Positions 17,162 through 26,883 are shown, counted from the stretch's first letter. The stretch: DNA of 64,000 bases from Bacteroidota bacterium (GCA_036522515.1 DATDFQ010000043.1:1-64000), one strand, 5' to 3'. Notes: generated from the sequence alone by a model not told the origin. Made by a program: numbers and translations.

Positions 17162-19825
17162 ATGAAGAAGTTGCTACTGCTGATCGTCCTCGCGTTGCTT
17201 CTGGTATCAGGATGTGAGAAAGAGACCCCTTCGCAGGCGATCCCGAACAAGCCCCCCAAGACGTATCTCTGGCTCTTCCCGGACTCCACGATTGCGGAAG
17301 GCCACAGCAGCCAGCACATCAGGTGGTGGGGCAGCGACCCGGACGGTATCGTCAAGGGGTTCCTCTTCGCATCGGGCAGGCTCCCCGCGGCCGCGCAGTC
17401 CGTTCGGGACACCATCGCCTGGCACTGGACGGACGCCAACGATTCCGTCATCGCATTCCCCCTCCTCGTCCGCAGGGACACATTTCAGATCGCCGTCCGC
17501 GCGGTCGACAATACGCTCGGGCAGTCTCTTCCAAATAATGCCACGATCCGCTTTGTCCCCGCGGGCACCCCGGCCGCGTCGTACAGCGGGACTCCGTTCT
17601 GGGACCGGAATGACAACGGACGGTTCGATGCCGGCGATGTCGAGCTCCCTGCATTAATTGGCGCCGTCGATCCGGGCCGTGCGGGGATCGGGATTCCCGT
17701 CCTCAACCAGCCTCCCTCGCTCGTATACGCGCAAAACCCCAACGACCCGGGCTCCGTCATGCAGCAGCCGGAGACGACGTTTACCGCGGCGTCGTTCGCC
17801 TGGGTAGGGTCGGACCCCGACGGGGATCAGACGATCGCCAATTACGAGCTCGCGCTCAACGACCCCTCGGACTCCTCGCGCTGGATTTCCGTGCCCGGGA
17901 ATGTCAGGCTCGTTTCGCTTGTCGTTCCGCGCGACAGGAGCGACGGGCTCTCGGGAGTCCAGGAAGTCACCGCGGACGTCTGGGGCGGAACCTTCGCAAC
18001 GACGCGCAGGCTGCTCGGCACGATCGGCCACCTGAAGCTCGACACCCTGAATAAGTTCTTCGTCCGCGCCAGGGACGTCGCCGGCGATGTGAGCCCCAAC
18101 GCCGTGATGCCCTCCGACTCAACCCGCCACTGGTTTGTCAAAAACCCCCGCGGCAGGTTGCTCATCGTCGACGACTATATCTCTCCCGACCGCGATTCGG
18201 CTCTGGCATTCTACCGGAGGATCCTGCCCCAGGTCGGGTATCCTGACTTCGAAGTTCTGAACATCGGCGCGGGGCTGACAGCCCAGCAGAAGACCGACTC
18301 CCACGTGGGCCGGCTCGTGCCCCCGTTCGTCGACCCGGCGTTCCTGAACACGCTCCACCTCTTCGACGTGGTGCTCTGGTACACCGACCCGGTGCCGAGC
18401 CTCGCCGTCGCGCAATACCCGTTGTTCGAGTATGTGCGCGACGCCTCGCACAGGGGGAAGGTCATCTTCAGCACCCTCTTCGCGACTGCGAGCGATCCGC
18501 GCGGGGCCATCACCGATTTCTCGCCGCTCGACAGCATCAGCTCGGTGAACCTGAACACGACCCGCCTGCTTCCCGCGCTGGGCGACACGCGCATCCCCGG
18601 GGGATATATGCTTTTCCCCGATTCTTCAAACCCGGCTGACATCTTTCCCCCTCTCCAGTTTAACATCAGGCTCCCGAGCAACGCCAACCATTCGGTGTTC
18701 ATGCGGCCGATTTACAAGCGCGCCGACGCGCAATATATCTATCATATTCAGGCCGACTCCCGGGTCCCGCTGCGCTACGCATACTCTTCGACCCTGAGCG
18801 ATCTGCTTTCGATTTCAGGGAGCGGCGGGGATCTCTGGGCTTGCGGGACGGAGGGGACGCTGTTGCATACGTCGGACCAGGGTGCGACCTGGAAACGCCA
18901 GACGGGCGGGGTCAACGATAACCTGAACGCCCTGCAATTCATCGACGCGAACAACGGGTGGGCGGCCGGCGACGGGGGTGCGATCCTCAGGACAAACGAC
19001 GGCGGATCGACCTGGTCGAATATCTCGGTCGTCACGCTCGAAAACCTTCTCGGGATTTGGTTCACAGGCAACGACAACGGAGTAGTTGTGGGGACGAACG
19101 GTCTCCTGATCCGGACGACCGACAGGGGCAACTCCTGGTTTTCCTCAAATTCCCATACGGGCAAGATCCTGCATGCGGTCTCCTTCGCGAACCAGCAAAC
19201 GGGAATCGCGGTGGGGGATAGCGGGACCGTCATCAAGACCACGAACGGCGGGGCATCCTGGCGGGTGATTCCGCCGGCGACTCCCGCCCGTTTGAATTCG
19301 GTACGGTTCAGCTCTCCCTCCACGGTCCTTGCCGCCGGCTCGAACGGGACCGTGATCGTCTCCACCGACGCGGGCGATTCGTGGAACCCCCAGGGTCCTC
19401 CGACGGGCGCCGAGTTGACATCCGTCTATTTCATCGATCAAAACAACGGATGGGTCTGCGGCACTGCGGGAGCGTTTTTCCGCACGCAGGACGGAGGAGC
19501 GTCCTGGACATCACCGCCGGTGCCTCCGGGCACGACGCTGGGTCAACACCTCAGGGGAGTCTATTTCAGCGACGGGCTCCGGGGCTGGTGCGTCGCGACG
19601 GCGGGGTATATCGTCCACACGCAGAGCGGCGGTACGGACCCGGACTGGGTCACGCAACCCGCCGGAGTCCTGAACGTCGGCGTTATCGACGGAATCGGGA
19701 TCGACGGGAAGCGTAGTTTCGTCTTTCTCGGCCTGCCTCTTCACCTGCTGGATGCGCAGAACGTCGGCCCAAGCACCGCCATTCCATTTTTGCAGCACGT
19801 TCTTCATGACGAGTTTGGAGAATGA
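17162..19825 (+). CDS. YCF48-type beta-propeller lipoprotein
   Basis: This 887-residue lipoprotein begins MKKLLLLIVLALLLVSGC, with the lipobox LVSGC (Cys18). Residues ~20-540 contain beta-rich and alpha/beta segments I do not recognise (for example LLIVDDYISPDRDSALAFYR near residue 340). From about 550 to 860 there are six to seven YCF48/BNR-like repeats of ~42 residues, each with a G-x-x-G-(T/A)-(L/I)-(L/I)-x-T-x-(D/N)-x-G-x-S/T-W pattern, which would close a propeller. YCF48 propellers act as assembly factors or protein-binding platforms. ATG 17162 is chosen because the lipoprotein signal begins there, 10 bp after the preceding stop. Confidence 0.8.
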   Translation: MKKLLLLIVLALLLVSGCEKETPSQAIPNKPPKTYLWLFPDSTIAEGHSSQHIRWWGSDPDGIVKGFLFASGRLPAAAQSVRDTIAWHWTDANDSVIAFPLLVRRDTFQIAVRAVDNTLGQSLPNNATIRFVPAGTPAASYSGTPFWDRNDNGRFDAGDVELPALIGAVDPGRAGIGIPVLNQPPSLVYAQNPNDPGSVMQQPETTFTAASFAWVGSDPDGDQTIANYELALNDPSDSSRWISVPGNVRLVSLVVPRDRSDGLSGVQEVTADVWGGTFATTRRLLGTIGHLKLDTLNKFFVRARDVAGDVSPNAVMPSDSTRHWFVKNPRGRLLIVDDYISPDRDSALAFYRRILPQVGYPDFEVLNIGAGLTAQQKTDSHVGRLVPPFVDPAFLNTLHLFDVVLWYTDPVPSLAVAQYPLFEYVRDASHRGKVIFSTLFATASDPRGAITDFSPLDSISSVNLNTTRLLPALGDTRIPGGYMLFPDSSNPADIFPPLQFNIRLPSNANHSVFMRPIYKRADAQYIYHIQADSRVPLRYAYSSTLSDLLSISGSGGDLWACGTEGTLLHTSDQGATWKRQTGGVNDNLNALQFIDANNGWAAGDGGAILRTNDGGSTWSNISVVTLENLLGIWFTGNDNGVVVGTNGLLIRTTDRGNSWFSSNSHTGKILHAVSFANQQTGIAVGDSGTVIKTTNGGASWRVIPPATPARLNSVRFSSPSTVLAAGSNGTVIVSTDAGDSWNPQGPPTGAELTSVYFIDQNNGWVCGTAGAFFRTQDGGASWTSPPVPPGTTLGQHLRGVYFSDGLRGWCVATAGYIVHTQSGGTDPDWVTQPAGVLNVGVIDGIGIDGKRSFVFLGLPLHLLDAQNVGPSTAIPFLQHVLHDEFGE

Positions 19826-19826
19826 G

Positions 19827-22691
19827 ATGAAACTGATGATGCTTGCGTTGATCCTGTTCTCCGCCGCGGGGACCGCCCGGGGGCAGAGTTCGTCGAAGGG
19901 CTCAATCACCGGCAGGGTCGTCGACCAGAAGGGGGGAGAGGCCCTGGCGAGCGTGAACATCTCCGTGAAAGGGACCTACTACGGCGCGGTGAGCGACCTC
20001 GAGGGAAAATTCGCCATCGCGAACATCGGTCCCGGATCCTACACCGTTGACGCCTCACTCCTCGGGTATAAGACGGTGGAATATACGGATGTAAAGGTCG
20101 AGGGTGGCGGAAAGATCAACCTCGAAATCAAGATGGAAGAAACGGTGCTCAGCATCGGGCAGGAGGTTGTCATTATCGGAGAGAAACCGCTCTTCAACCT
20201 CGAAGAAACGCAGACATCCCGCTCGATCAAGAGCGAGGATATCAAGGCCTCGGCGGTGCAAAGCGTCCAGGATATCGTCTCGATGCAGGCCGGAGTCGTG
20301 CAGGCGGACAACGAGATTCACATCCGCGGCGGGAGGACTTATGAGAACGCGTACCTGCTCGACGGCGTTTCCGTCCAGGATCCCCTCGGCGGCACCGGTT
20401 TCGGATTGCAGCTCAGCCCCGGGTCGATCCAGGAAGTCGAAGTGATCACCGGGGGATACAACGCGGAGTACGGGCAGGCCACATCCGGGATCGTGAACAT
20501 CACCACCAAGGAGGGGACGCAGAATTACACGGGGTCCCTGGGGTACAAACGCGATCATTTCGGGTTTAACCGGAATTCCCTTTCGAACTCAAACACGGAC
20601 ATTTACGAGCTGAGCCTCAGCGGCCCGGAGCCCCTGACGACGACCATCCTCCCGGCGCTCGGCGTGAAGGTGCCCGGGAGCGTCAGTTTCTTCGGGAATT
20701 TCTATACGAATCTCACCGACGGCTACCTGCGCTGGACGCAAACGCTGGAAAACGGAAAGCCGACGGGCTACCGTGTGGCCGTCCCGAACCAGCTCCGGTC
20801 GTCCCTCTTTCCCGGCAACACGTTCCTGATGCCGCGGGGGAGCAACAACTGGTCGTGGCTCGCAAAGATGACGTGGAAACCCGTTTCGACGTTGAAGCTC
20901 GCCTACAGCTATTCGACATCTATCTCGATCGACCAGGATTCGAAGACGTTCCAGGCGACCCTGGAGCACATCGAGCCGCTGCCCGGCTATCAGTATGAGT
21001 TCCAGAATATCCTCGACAGCGCCAACACCTTCACGCAACGGAATATACAGCATTCCTTCACCCTGACGCACACGTTGAGCCCCAAGACATTCTATGAGCT
21101 GCGCTTCAGCCGTTACAGTGCGCACGTGCGCGGGGACGCCAACGGCCTCTACTTCGACCAGTACCGCGAACCGAAGGACATCGTGACGCTCCCGATCGCG
21201 TATTACAATCAGAATCGGGATACGATCGGCGTGATCCCGGGCGACGGCTTTTACGATATCGGAAACGCCGCACGCTGGAGGGACCATTCCCTCGTCGAAT
21301 ACACGTGGAAGGGGGATCTCACCAACAATTTTACGGAGAAGCACAAATTCAAAGGGGGCGCCGAGCTGCGCTTCCAGAATATCCAGATGGTCGATATCGT
21401 GGACCCCTGGTTCAAGCCGCTCGGCTTGAATAACGATATTTATACGGTGAATCCCGCGTTGGGCGCCTTCTACGCGCAGGACAACCTCTCCCTGAAGGGG
21501 ATGATCATTAACTTCGGCCTCCGGTTCGATTACTGGTTCCCGGGGAAATTTGTGGACGAAACCGTCGGGCTTCCGTCGTCCCAGACGAATATCTCGGACG
21601 CGATACGGACCGCCTATCTCGACGACACCTTCGACCTCTTCGGGCGCCGCTGGAAGGGCCGGCTGAGTCCCCGCCTCGGAATTTCCCACCCGGTGTCGGA
21701 TAACCAGACTCTCTTCTTTTCGTACGGCCACTTTTCAAAGCTTCCCCGGCCGCAATTCGTGTATGCCAAGCTCGCGGCGACGAGCGCAACCTCATCGTTT
21801 CAAACGATCGGGAACCCCGACCTGAACCCGGAAACGACGGTTTCCTACGAGCTCGGATTGCGCAACCAGTTAAGCGGAAGCGACGTCCTGACGGTCACGG
21901 CGTACTACAAGGATATTTTCGATTACATCACGGCCCGGACCGTCCAGGTGCAATCGTCCCGCTTCTCGGGCGGATCCTATACCACCTACGTGAATCTGGA
22001 CTACAGCCGCATCCGCGGCGTGGAAGTGGAGTACAAGACCAGGATCGGAAGCTGGTTCAGGGGCACGGCGTCCGGTTCGTATTCGATCGCGACGGGAAAG
22101 AGCTCGCAGGCAGACGATGCGCTCTTCAACCTCCAGCAGGGACTCGAAGAAAATATCAGGGAGGTTCCGGCTGTGTTCGACCGGCCGCTCCAGTTCGGCG
22201 TCAACCTGAACTTCACCTCCCGGAAGAACTCCCCCCTGTTCGGATTCGGCAGGGGATTCCTCGATGATTATAACGCCTTTGTCCGCCTCTTCTACGAATC
22301 GGGGAAGCGCTACACCCGCCAGATTCTCTTCGGGTACGATGCGTCAACGGGGCGTCCCGAGTACATTCCCGATTACAAGAACCCGTATGCGCAGGTGGCG
22401 GCGCCCTGGTTCTACATCGACTTCAACCTCGAAAAGTATTTCGACATCGGAGTGGGGAAACTTACCTTCTCGCTGGAGGTCCAGAATCTGCTCGACCGGA
22501 AAAATTCCGAAATCATCAATCCGGTTACGGGAAAGGCGTACGAGTACGGCGACCCGACCCAGTACCCGTCGCCGCAGGTCAACGATCCCCTCTATCCCGA
22601 CCTGACGCCTCCGGTCTCTCCGTTCCCGTACAATCCGGCGCGTTACCTGAACCCTCGGACGTACCGCCTTGGCCTTGCGTTTTCATTCTAA
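19827..22691 (+). CDS. TonB-dependent receptor with carboxypeptidase-regulatory domain
   Basis: This 954-residue outer-membrane receptor has a signal peptide (MKLMMLALILFSAAGTARG). Residues ~28-115 form a CarboxypepD_reg-like domain (SITGRVVDQKGGEALASVNI). The plug (about 140-240) contains IHIRGGRTYENAYLLDG and VEVITGGYNAEYGQATSGIVNI. A 22-strand-type barrel follows, ending in the aromatic FSF. No substrate can be assigned. The ATG at 19827 follows GGAGA and lies 1 bp after the previous stop. Its place between a propeller lipoprotein and a PorV-like protein suggests a joint surface complex rather than simple nutrient uptake. Confidence 0.9.
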   Translation: MKLMMLALILFSAAGTARGQSSSKGSITGRVVDQKGGEALASVNISVKGTYYGAVSDLEGKFAIANIGPGSYTVDASLLGYKTVEYTDVKVEGGGKINLEIKMEETVLSIGQEVVIIGEKPLFNLEETQTSRSIKSEDIKASAVQSVQDIVSMQAGVVQADNEIHIRGGRTYENAYLLDGVSVQDPLGGTGFGLQLSPGSIQEVEVITGGYNAEYGQATSGIVNITTKEGTQNYTGSLGYKRDHFGFNRNSLSNSNTDIYELSLSGPEPLTTTILPALGVKVPGSVSFFGNFYTNLTDGYLRWTQTLENGKPTGYRVAVPNQLRSSLFPGNTFLMPRGSNNWSWLAKMTWKPVSTLKLAYSYSTSISIDQDSKTFQATLEHIEPLPGYQYEFQNILDSANTFTQRNIQHSFTLTHTLSPKTFYELRFSRYSAHVRGDANGLYFDQYREPKDIVTLPIAYYNQNRDTIGVIPGDGFYDIGNAARWRDHSLVEYTWKGDLTNNFTEKHKFKGGAELRFQNIQMVDIVDPWFKPLGLNNDIYTVNPALGAFYAQDNLSLKGMIINFGLRFDYWFPGKFVDETVGLPSSQTNISDAIRTAYLDDTFDLFGRRWKGRLSPRLGISHPVSDNQTLFFSYGHFSKLPRPQFVYAKLAATSATSSFQTIGNPDLNPETTVSYELGLRNQLSGSDVLTVTAYYKDIFDYITARTVQVQSSRFSGGSYTTYVNLDYSRIRGVEVEYKTRIGSWFRGTASGSYSIATGKSSQADDALFNLQQGLEENIREVPAVFDRPLQFGVNLNFTSRKNSPLFGFGRGFLDDYNAFVRLFYESGKRYTRQILFGYDASTGRPEYIPDYKNPYAQVAAPWFYIDFNLEKYFDIGVGKLTFSLEVQNLLDRKNSEIINPVTGKAYEYGDPTQYPSPQVNDPLYPDLTPPVSPFPYNPARYLNPRTYRLGLAFSF

Positions 22692-22704
22692 CGACAGACG
22701 AATT

Positions 22705-23730
22705 TTGAACGGTAGAACTTACATTCGAACGCTCTTCATCGCGGCCCTGGTCCTCTCGGCACAGGAGCTCACGCGGGCCCAGCTGATTCCCAATCTCGGC
22801 GGACAACGGGCAGGCATCTCGGCCTTTCAGTTCCTGAAGATCGGCGCTGGCGCGAGGGGCACCGCCCTGGGGGAAACTTTTGTGGCGATTGCGAATGACG
22901 CTTCGGCGATGTACTGGAACCCCGCGGGGCTGACACAGTTCGAGGGGAACCAGGCGATCGCCGCGCACACGTGGTATGTGGTCGACCTGAAGCACGAGTT
23001 TTTTGCCGGCGCGTACCACCTTTCGGGAAGCGACGCGCTCGGGTTTTCGGTCATATCGCTCCACACGGCGGACATGCCGGTCACGACGGAGACCCAGCCC
23101 TTCGGAACGGGCGACTATTTTTCGTACGGCGACGTTGCCCTGGGCCTGACCTACGCAAAAAAGATGACCGATCAGTTCAGCTTCGGCCTCACCGTCCGGT
23201 ATGTCCAGGAGACGCTCGATATTCTGAAGATGCGGGGAATCGTCGCAGATCTCGGCACCTACTACTGGACCGGCATCGGCTCCTCCCGGTTTGCGGTTGT
23301 GGTCTCGAATTTCGGCGCCGATGTGGCGCCGAGCGGAGAGGTGACGGAGTACAGCGGGGAGAAGGTCAGCTCGTTCCAGTCATTCTCTCCGCCGACGCAG
23401 TTCAAGATCGGGTTTGCCATGGAGGCCCTCCAGACGGAGAACTCCCACGTCACCACGTCCCTGGAGCTGAATCATCCGAACGACAATGCCGAAAACGTGC
23501 ATCTAGGGATCGAGTACCAATGGGAACAATGGCTCTGGTTGCGGACGGGCGTGAAGCGCACGATCGGCGAACCCCTGTTCGGCAGGGACAATTCGAGCTC
23601 GAACGACGTGACGTTCGGCCTGGGAATCGCAACCATGGTGTCTGCAAACCGGGTCAACGTCGATTATGCGTTTGCCAACTATAACACTCTTGGAGGAGTT
23701 CACCGTGTCTCAGTCGGTTTTTCCTTCTAG
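22705..23730 (+). CDS. PorV/PorQ-family (UPF0164) outer-membrane barrel protein
   Basis: This 341-residue protein has a signal peptide (MNGRTYIRTLFIAALVLSAQELTRAQ). A FadL-like barrel of the PorV/PorQ family follows, with the hallmark GARGTALGETFVAIANDASAMYWNPAGL near residues 50-75 and the C-terminal HRVSVGFSF. In T9SS organisms PorV shuttles cargo to the surface attachment complex; homologues outside that core set are common and uncharacterised. The start TTG at 22705 lies 13 bp after the receptor stop; a frame from 22669 would overlap the receptor. Confidence 0.85.
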   Translation: MNGRTYIRTLFIAALVLSAQELTRAQLIPNLGGQRAGISAFQFLKIGAGARGTALGETFVAIANDASAMYWNPAGLTQFEGNQAIAAHTWYVVDLKHEFFAGAYHLSGSDALGFSVISLHTADMPVTTETQPFGTGDYFSYGDVALGLTYAKKMTDQFSFGLTVRYVQETLDILKMRGIVADLGTYYWTGIGSSRFAVVVSNFGADVAPSGEVTEYSGEKVSSFQSFSPPTQFKIGFAMEALQTENSHVTTSLELNHPNDNAENVHLGIEYQWEQWLWLRTGVKRTIGEPLFGRDNSSSNDVTFGLGIATMVSANRVNVDYAFANYNTLGGVHRVSVGFSF

Positions 23731-23733
23731 GCC

Positions 23734-24948
23734 ATGAAATCCGTCACCGTCCATCTCTTGTTCGGCCTCGCGTTCGCCCTGGCGCTCTTGTCGGGGTGCG
23801 ATCAACGTTTCTCGATCGGCCCTTTGCTCGAGCTGGCGAAGCAGCAGCACAGGACGACACCCGTCGGCGATACGTCGTACGTGGAAATCTACCCTCCCTG
23901 GGGAGGGTTCGAAAGTCCCCGTGCGATTATCGTGGGGAACGACCAGCTCATCTATGTCGCGGACTACGACAAGAATGAAATAGTGATGCTGGATGCAGGC
24001 GGCACGGTCCTGAAGCGGGATCATTCGATCATGCATCCGATATCGCTCGTTCAGAACTCAAAGCTGGACCTCTATGTCGGCGCAGAGACCATCGCCCCCA
24101 ACGGAATCGATACCATCGGAGCCATCTACAGGATATTCCTCGTCCGGTTCGATACGACATACATCTCAAGAATCGACACCGTGATCGGTCCGCTGGGGGA
24201 CACGACGATCACCCGGGTGAGGAGGGACACCTCCTATTTTGCGGATCATGACCTCCCCAACGCCCATCGCCGGGTCGTTCTTCAGGAACCGGGTCGGCCC
24301 CACAGGCGCTATCCCGGAATCGGAATTCTCCCCGGAAATGCGTACCTGGTCGCCCGGACGGGACCCGACAACACGAGTTTTGTCGATCCCGACACGCGCA
24401 TCCTCCGCTTTAACCGCGGCGACACGCTCATCACACCGCTCGGAGATCTGGTCACCCGGCCTTCCGGCGGGACGGCGATCACCGATATCCGTTATGTCAC
24501 GGGCATCATGGTGTTCCCCGCGTCGAGCGACTTCATACTCACCCAATCCACCGATGGTGTGGTCTTCGGAGCCATCTGGATGACGTTTACAAACACGATC
24601 GATTTCCAGGGTTGGCTCCCGAGATACGACCCCGCCAACGGAGCGCAACGCTCGACCGATTTCATCCGTCCCTACATGTATCAGAACGCGTCCGCAGTCG
24701 CTTACGACAAGAAACGGCGGGAAATTTTCATCGTCGATTCCAAGCTCGACAGCGTCCTGAAATTCAACCAGAAGGGACAATTCCGGGCCGAGTCGTTCGG
24801 GCAGACTGTGACCTCGTCGGGCCAATTCCCGGGACTCAATTCTCCGATGGGGGTCGCGTTTTCGAACGATTGCACCCTCTACATCGCCGACACCGGCAAC
24901 AAGCTTGTCCGGCGCTTCAGGCTCTCCATCCAGACTTCCTGCAACTGA
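23734..24948 (+). CDS. NHL-repeat lipoprotein
   Basis: This 404-residue lipoprotein has the signal MKSVTVHLLFGLAFALALLSGC (lipobox LLSGC, Cys22). The remainder is a six-bladed-type NHL propeller: blades show the pattern S-P-x-x-(I/V)-x-(V/F)-x-x-x-x-x-(I/L)-Y-(V/I)-A-D, as in SPRAIIVGNDQLIYVADYD near residue 68 and SPMGVAFSNDCTLYIADTG near residue 370. It is the second propeller lipoprotein of the operon and starts 3 bp after the PorV-like gene. NHL propellers bind proteins, peptides or polysaccharide; the ligand here is unknown. Confidence 0.8.
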   Translation: MKSVTVHLLFGLAFALALLSGCDQRFSIGPLLELAKQQHRTTPVGDTSYVEIYPPWGGFESPRAIIVGNDQLIYVADYDKNEIVMLDAGGTVLKRDHSIMHPISLVQNSKLDLYVGAETIAPNGIDTIGAIYRIFLVRFDTTYISRIDTVIGPLGDTTITRVRRDTSYFADHDLPNAHRRVVLQEPGRPHRRYPGIGILPGNAYLVARTGPDNTSFVDPDTRILRFNRGDTLITPLGDLVTRPSGGTAITDIRYVTGIMVFPASSDFILTQSTDGVVFGAIWMTFTNTIDFQGWLPRYDPANGAQRSTDFIRPYMYQNASAVAYDKKRREIFIVDSKLDSVLKFNQKGQFRAESFGQTVTSSGQFPGLNSPMGVAFSNDCTLYIADTGNKLVRRFRLSIQTSCN

Positions 24949-24964
24949 TCGCCGGCGGAGACCG

Positions 24965-26098
24965 ATGAACCGGACCCGGATCGCACTTCTCCTGACTCTC
25001 TGTTGCGGTTGCCTCTTTGCCCAGCCCGCTTCCTCCGGAAGACCGGGAGACGCTCCCATTGAGGGCTGTTCCATTGCCGCCTGGGACTCGGCCACCGGCG
25101 ACATCGGAATCGCGCTCGAATCTTCGTTTACCGGGGCGGGGGGAATTGCTCCGTACGCGCGCGCGAATGTCGGCGCGATCGTCACGCAGTCGGTTGCGAA
25201 CCCGGAGTTCGGTACCATGGCGCTTGGCATGCTCTCCCGCGCTCTCGGGGCGCGCCAGGCGGTGGAGGGATTGATCCAGGAAGACAGCACACCCGATGTA
25301 CGACAGCTCGCGATCGTCGACGCGCATGGCGGATCATTTGCTTTCACCGGCAGCGGCTGCCGGGGCTATGCGGGAAGCCTGACGGGAAGGGGCTATGTTA
25401 TTCTGGGAAACGGCCTCACCGGCGAAGGTGTTCTCAGGGCTGCGGCCAGGGTCTTTGAAACCGCGCCGGGAGAGCTTGCAGCAAGAATGATTCTGGCGCT
25501 GAAGGCCGGAGAGGCGGCGGGAGGAATGGCGGGAGGCAGCCGCTCTGCTGCGCTTCTTGTGGTAAGAACCAGGGGCGGCTATCGCGGCCTGACCGACAGA
25601 ATGATCGACCTTCGTGTCGACGACGACCCTCTTCCGATCGGGCAGTTGGAGAGAATGTACTCGCGGAGCGCAACCGCTCCGCCTTCGCTTCCCTCCGGCC
25701 CCGTGCTCATCGAGGATCGGTTGCGCGCCATCGAGCAATTCAACAAGGACAAGAACTATTCGGCCGCCAGGGAGGAGATGTTGCGCGTGGCCGAGGAGTA
25801 CAACAGACAGCTCCGGGCCCATCCCGACGACCCCGATCTCCTGAACAGGGCGGCCTGGAATCTTTCGACGTACGATATCGACAAGGAGTGCGCTCTCCAG
25901 CTGGCCAAGCGCGCGGCAACGCTCGCGCCCGGCCGCAGGGAAATGCTTGCCACCATGGCGGAATGCCATTACCGCCTGGGACACTACGATGAGGCCATCG
26001 CCATCGAGACGGAGCTTCTGGCCAAGGAACCCGCCAATGACGAGTACTGGAAACAACTTCAGAAGTTCAAGGACGCGAGGCAAAAGGCGGGCCGGTAG
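24965..26098 (+). CDS. Secreted DUF1028 (Ntn-hydrolase-like) protein with TPR tail
   Basis: This 377-residue protein has a signal peptide (MNRTRIALLLTLCCGCLFAQ). A DUF1028 domain (about residues 30-230) starts CSIAAWDSATGDIGIALES and contains GGIAPYARANVGAIVTQS and AGEAAGGMAGGSRSAALLV. The fold is of the Ntn-hydrolase type, with Cys35 in place of the usual exposed nucleophile position after maturation. Residues ~255-370 hold TPR-like helices (NYSAAREEMLRVAEEYN; GHYDEAIAIETELLAKEP). Enzyme activity is not established for the family. ATG 24965 is used; the frame upstream overlaps the previous gene. Confidence 0.8.
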   Translation: MNRTRIALLLTLCCGCLFAQPASSGRPGDAPIEGCSIAAWDSATGDIGIALESSFTGAGGIAPYARANVGAIVTQSVANPEFGTMALGMLSRALGARQAVEGLIQEDSTPDVRQLAIVDAHGGSFAFTGSGCRGYAGSLTGRGYVILGNGLTGEGVLRAAARVFETAPGELAARMILALKAGEAAGGMAGGSRSAALLVVRTRGGYRGLTDRMIDLRVDDDPLPIGQLERMYSRSATAPPSLPSGPVLIEDRLRAIEQFNKDKNYSAAREEMLRVAEEYNRQLRAHPDDPDLLNRAAWNLSTYDIDKECALQLAKRAATLAPGRREMLATMAECHYRLGHYDEAIAIETELLAKEPANDEYWKQLQKFKDARQKAGR

Positions 26099-26111
26099 GT
26101 TGTTGTCCGCG

Positions 26112-26621
26112 GTGCGGCACTGGATTCCGTTCGCGCTCCTGATCGTTTGCGGGTGCGGACGTCACGGTTCCGGCGGCTCCGGCGACCGCCCGTTGAGCCC
26201 GGACGCGGTGAATGTCTCCGGTATCCGTTTCTCCCAGACTCCGCAAGAAATCCGCCTCCTGCTTCCCGATGCTCACTGCGTGAAAAACTCGCCCGAGGCC
26301 GAGATCTGCAGCTGGATCCCGGGCCGGGAGGAGCGGCGGGGGGGATTCCGGGGAGTGGAACGGCTGTTATGCAGATTTCGGCACGACTCGCTGCGCTCCA
26401 TCCGCGTCGAATATCTTGAAATGCTCGACGTGGAATTTTCCGCATTCGATAAAGAGGTCCGCGGGAAGTACGGGTACGTTCCCGCACCCGAAGGCCTCGA
26501 CACCCTCTTCGCCGAGTGGCAATACGACTCGCTTGCCGTCTCCCTGACACCGAACAAACGGCCCCACTGGACCGGACAAGTTTCCATCTACCGGCCGGTA
26601 CTTGAGTTTGAGCGGCGGTAG
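26112..26621 (+). CDS. Small putative lipoprotein, unknown function
   Basis: This protein of about 169 residues has the lipoprotein signal RHWIPFALLIVCGC, in which the conserved Cys follows VCG. The mature part has no recognised domain; two Cys (HCVKNSPEAEICSW) may form a disulfide. It is the last gene of the surface operon. The start is ambiguous: GTG 26112 is given, with TTG at 26100 or 26103 also possible. Its stop codon TAG lies in the sequence CGGTAGCCGCGC, which resembles the start of the family A intergenic repeat. Confidence 0.6.
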   Translation: MRHWIPFALLIVCGCGRHGSGGSGDRPLSPDAVNVSGIRFSQTPQEIRLLLPDAHCVKNSPEAEICSWIPGREERRGGFRGVERLLCRFRHDSLRSIRVEYLEMLDVEFSAFDKEVRGKYGYVPAPEGLDTLFAEWQYDSLAVSLTPNKRPHWTGQVSIYRPVLEFERR

Positions 26622-26641
26622 CCGCGCGAATATCTGGAATC

Positions 26642-26669
26642 GTCGGTAGGCGCGACCTTCAGGTCGCGT
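26642..26669. repeat. REP-like palindromic unit (family A)
   Basis: A single unit GGTAGGC-GCGACCTTCAGGTCGC, nearly identical to the units at 14761-14822, sits between the surface operon and the tRNA-Ser promoter. Confidence 0.75.
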
Positions 26670-26679
26670 GGCTTCCGTC

Positions 26680-26708
26680 TTGCGGCTCTGTTGAAAATCA
26701 CTTATATT
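26680..26708 (+). promoter_or_regulatory. Promoter of tRNA-Ser(GCU)
   Basis: TTGCGG (26680-26685), a 17-bp spacer and TATATT (26703-26708), 38 bp before the mature tRNA. Confidence 0.5.
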
Positions 26709-26746
26709 GAGTCCGGAAAGTTCAGTTTTTCCGCCGGAATCTACCT

Positions 26747-26836
26747 GGAGAGGTGGGTGAGTGGCTGAAACCAACGGTTTGCTAAACCGTCGTATGGGGT
26801 AAACCTGTACCGAGAGTTCAAATCTCTCCCTCTCCG
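26747..26836 (+). tRNA. tRNA-Ser (anticodon GCU)
   Basis: The acceptor GGAGAGG pairs with CCTCTCC, with discriminator G26836. The anticodon stem ACGGT/ACCGT encloses TTGCTAA (anticodon GCT). There is a long variable arm and the T arm GAGAG-TTCAAAT-CTCTC. CCA is not encoded. Confidence 0.95.
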
Positions 26837-26883
26837 CTCGAAGTTCATCAGCGCGCACTACTCCTTCCCACGAAAGGTATAGC

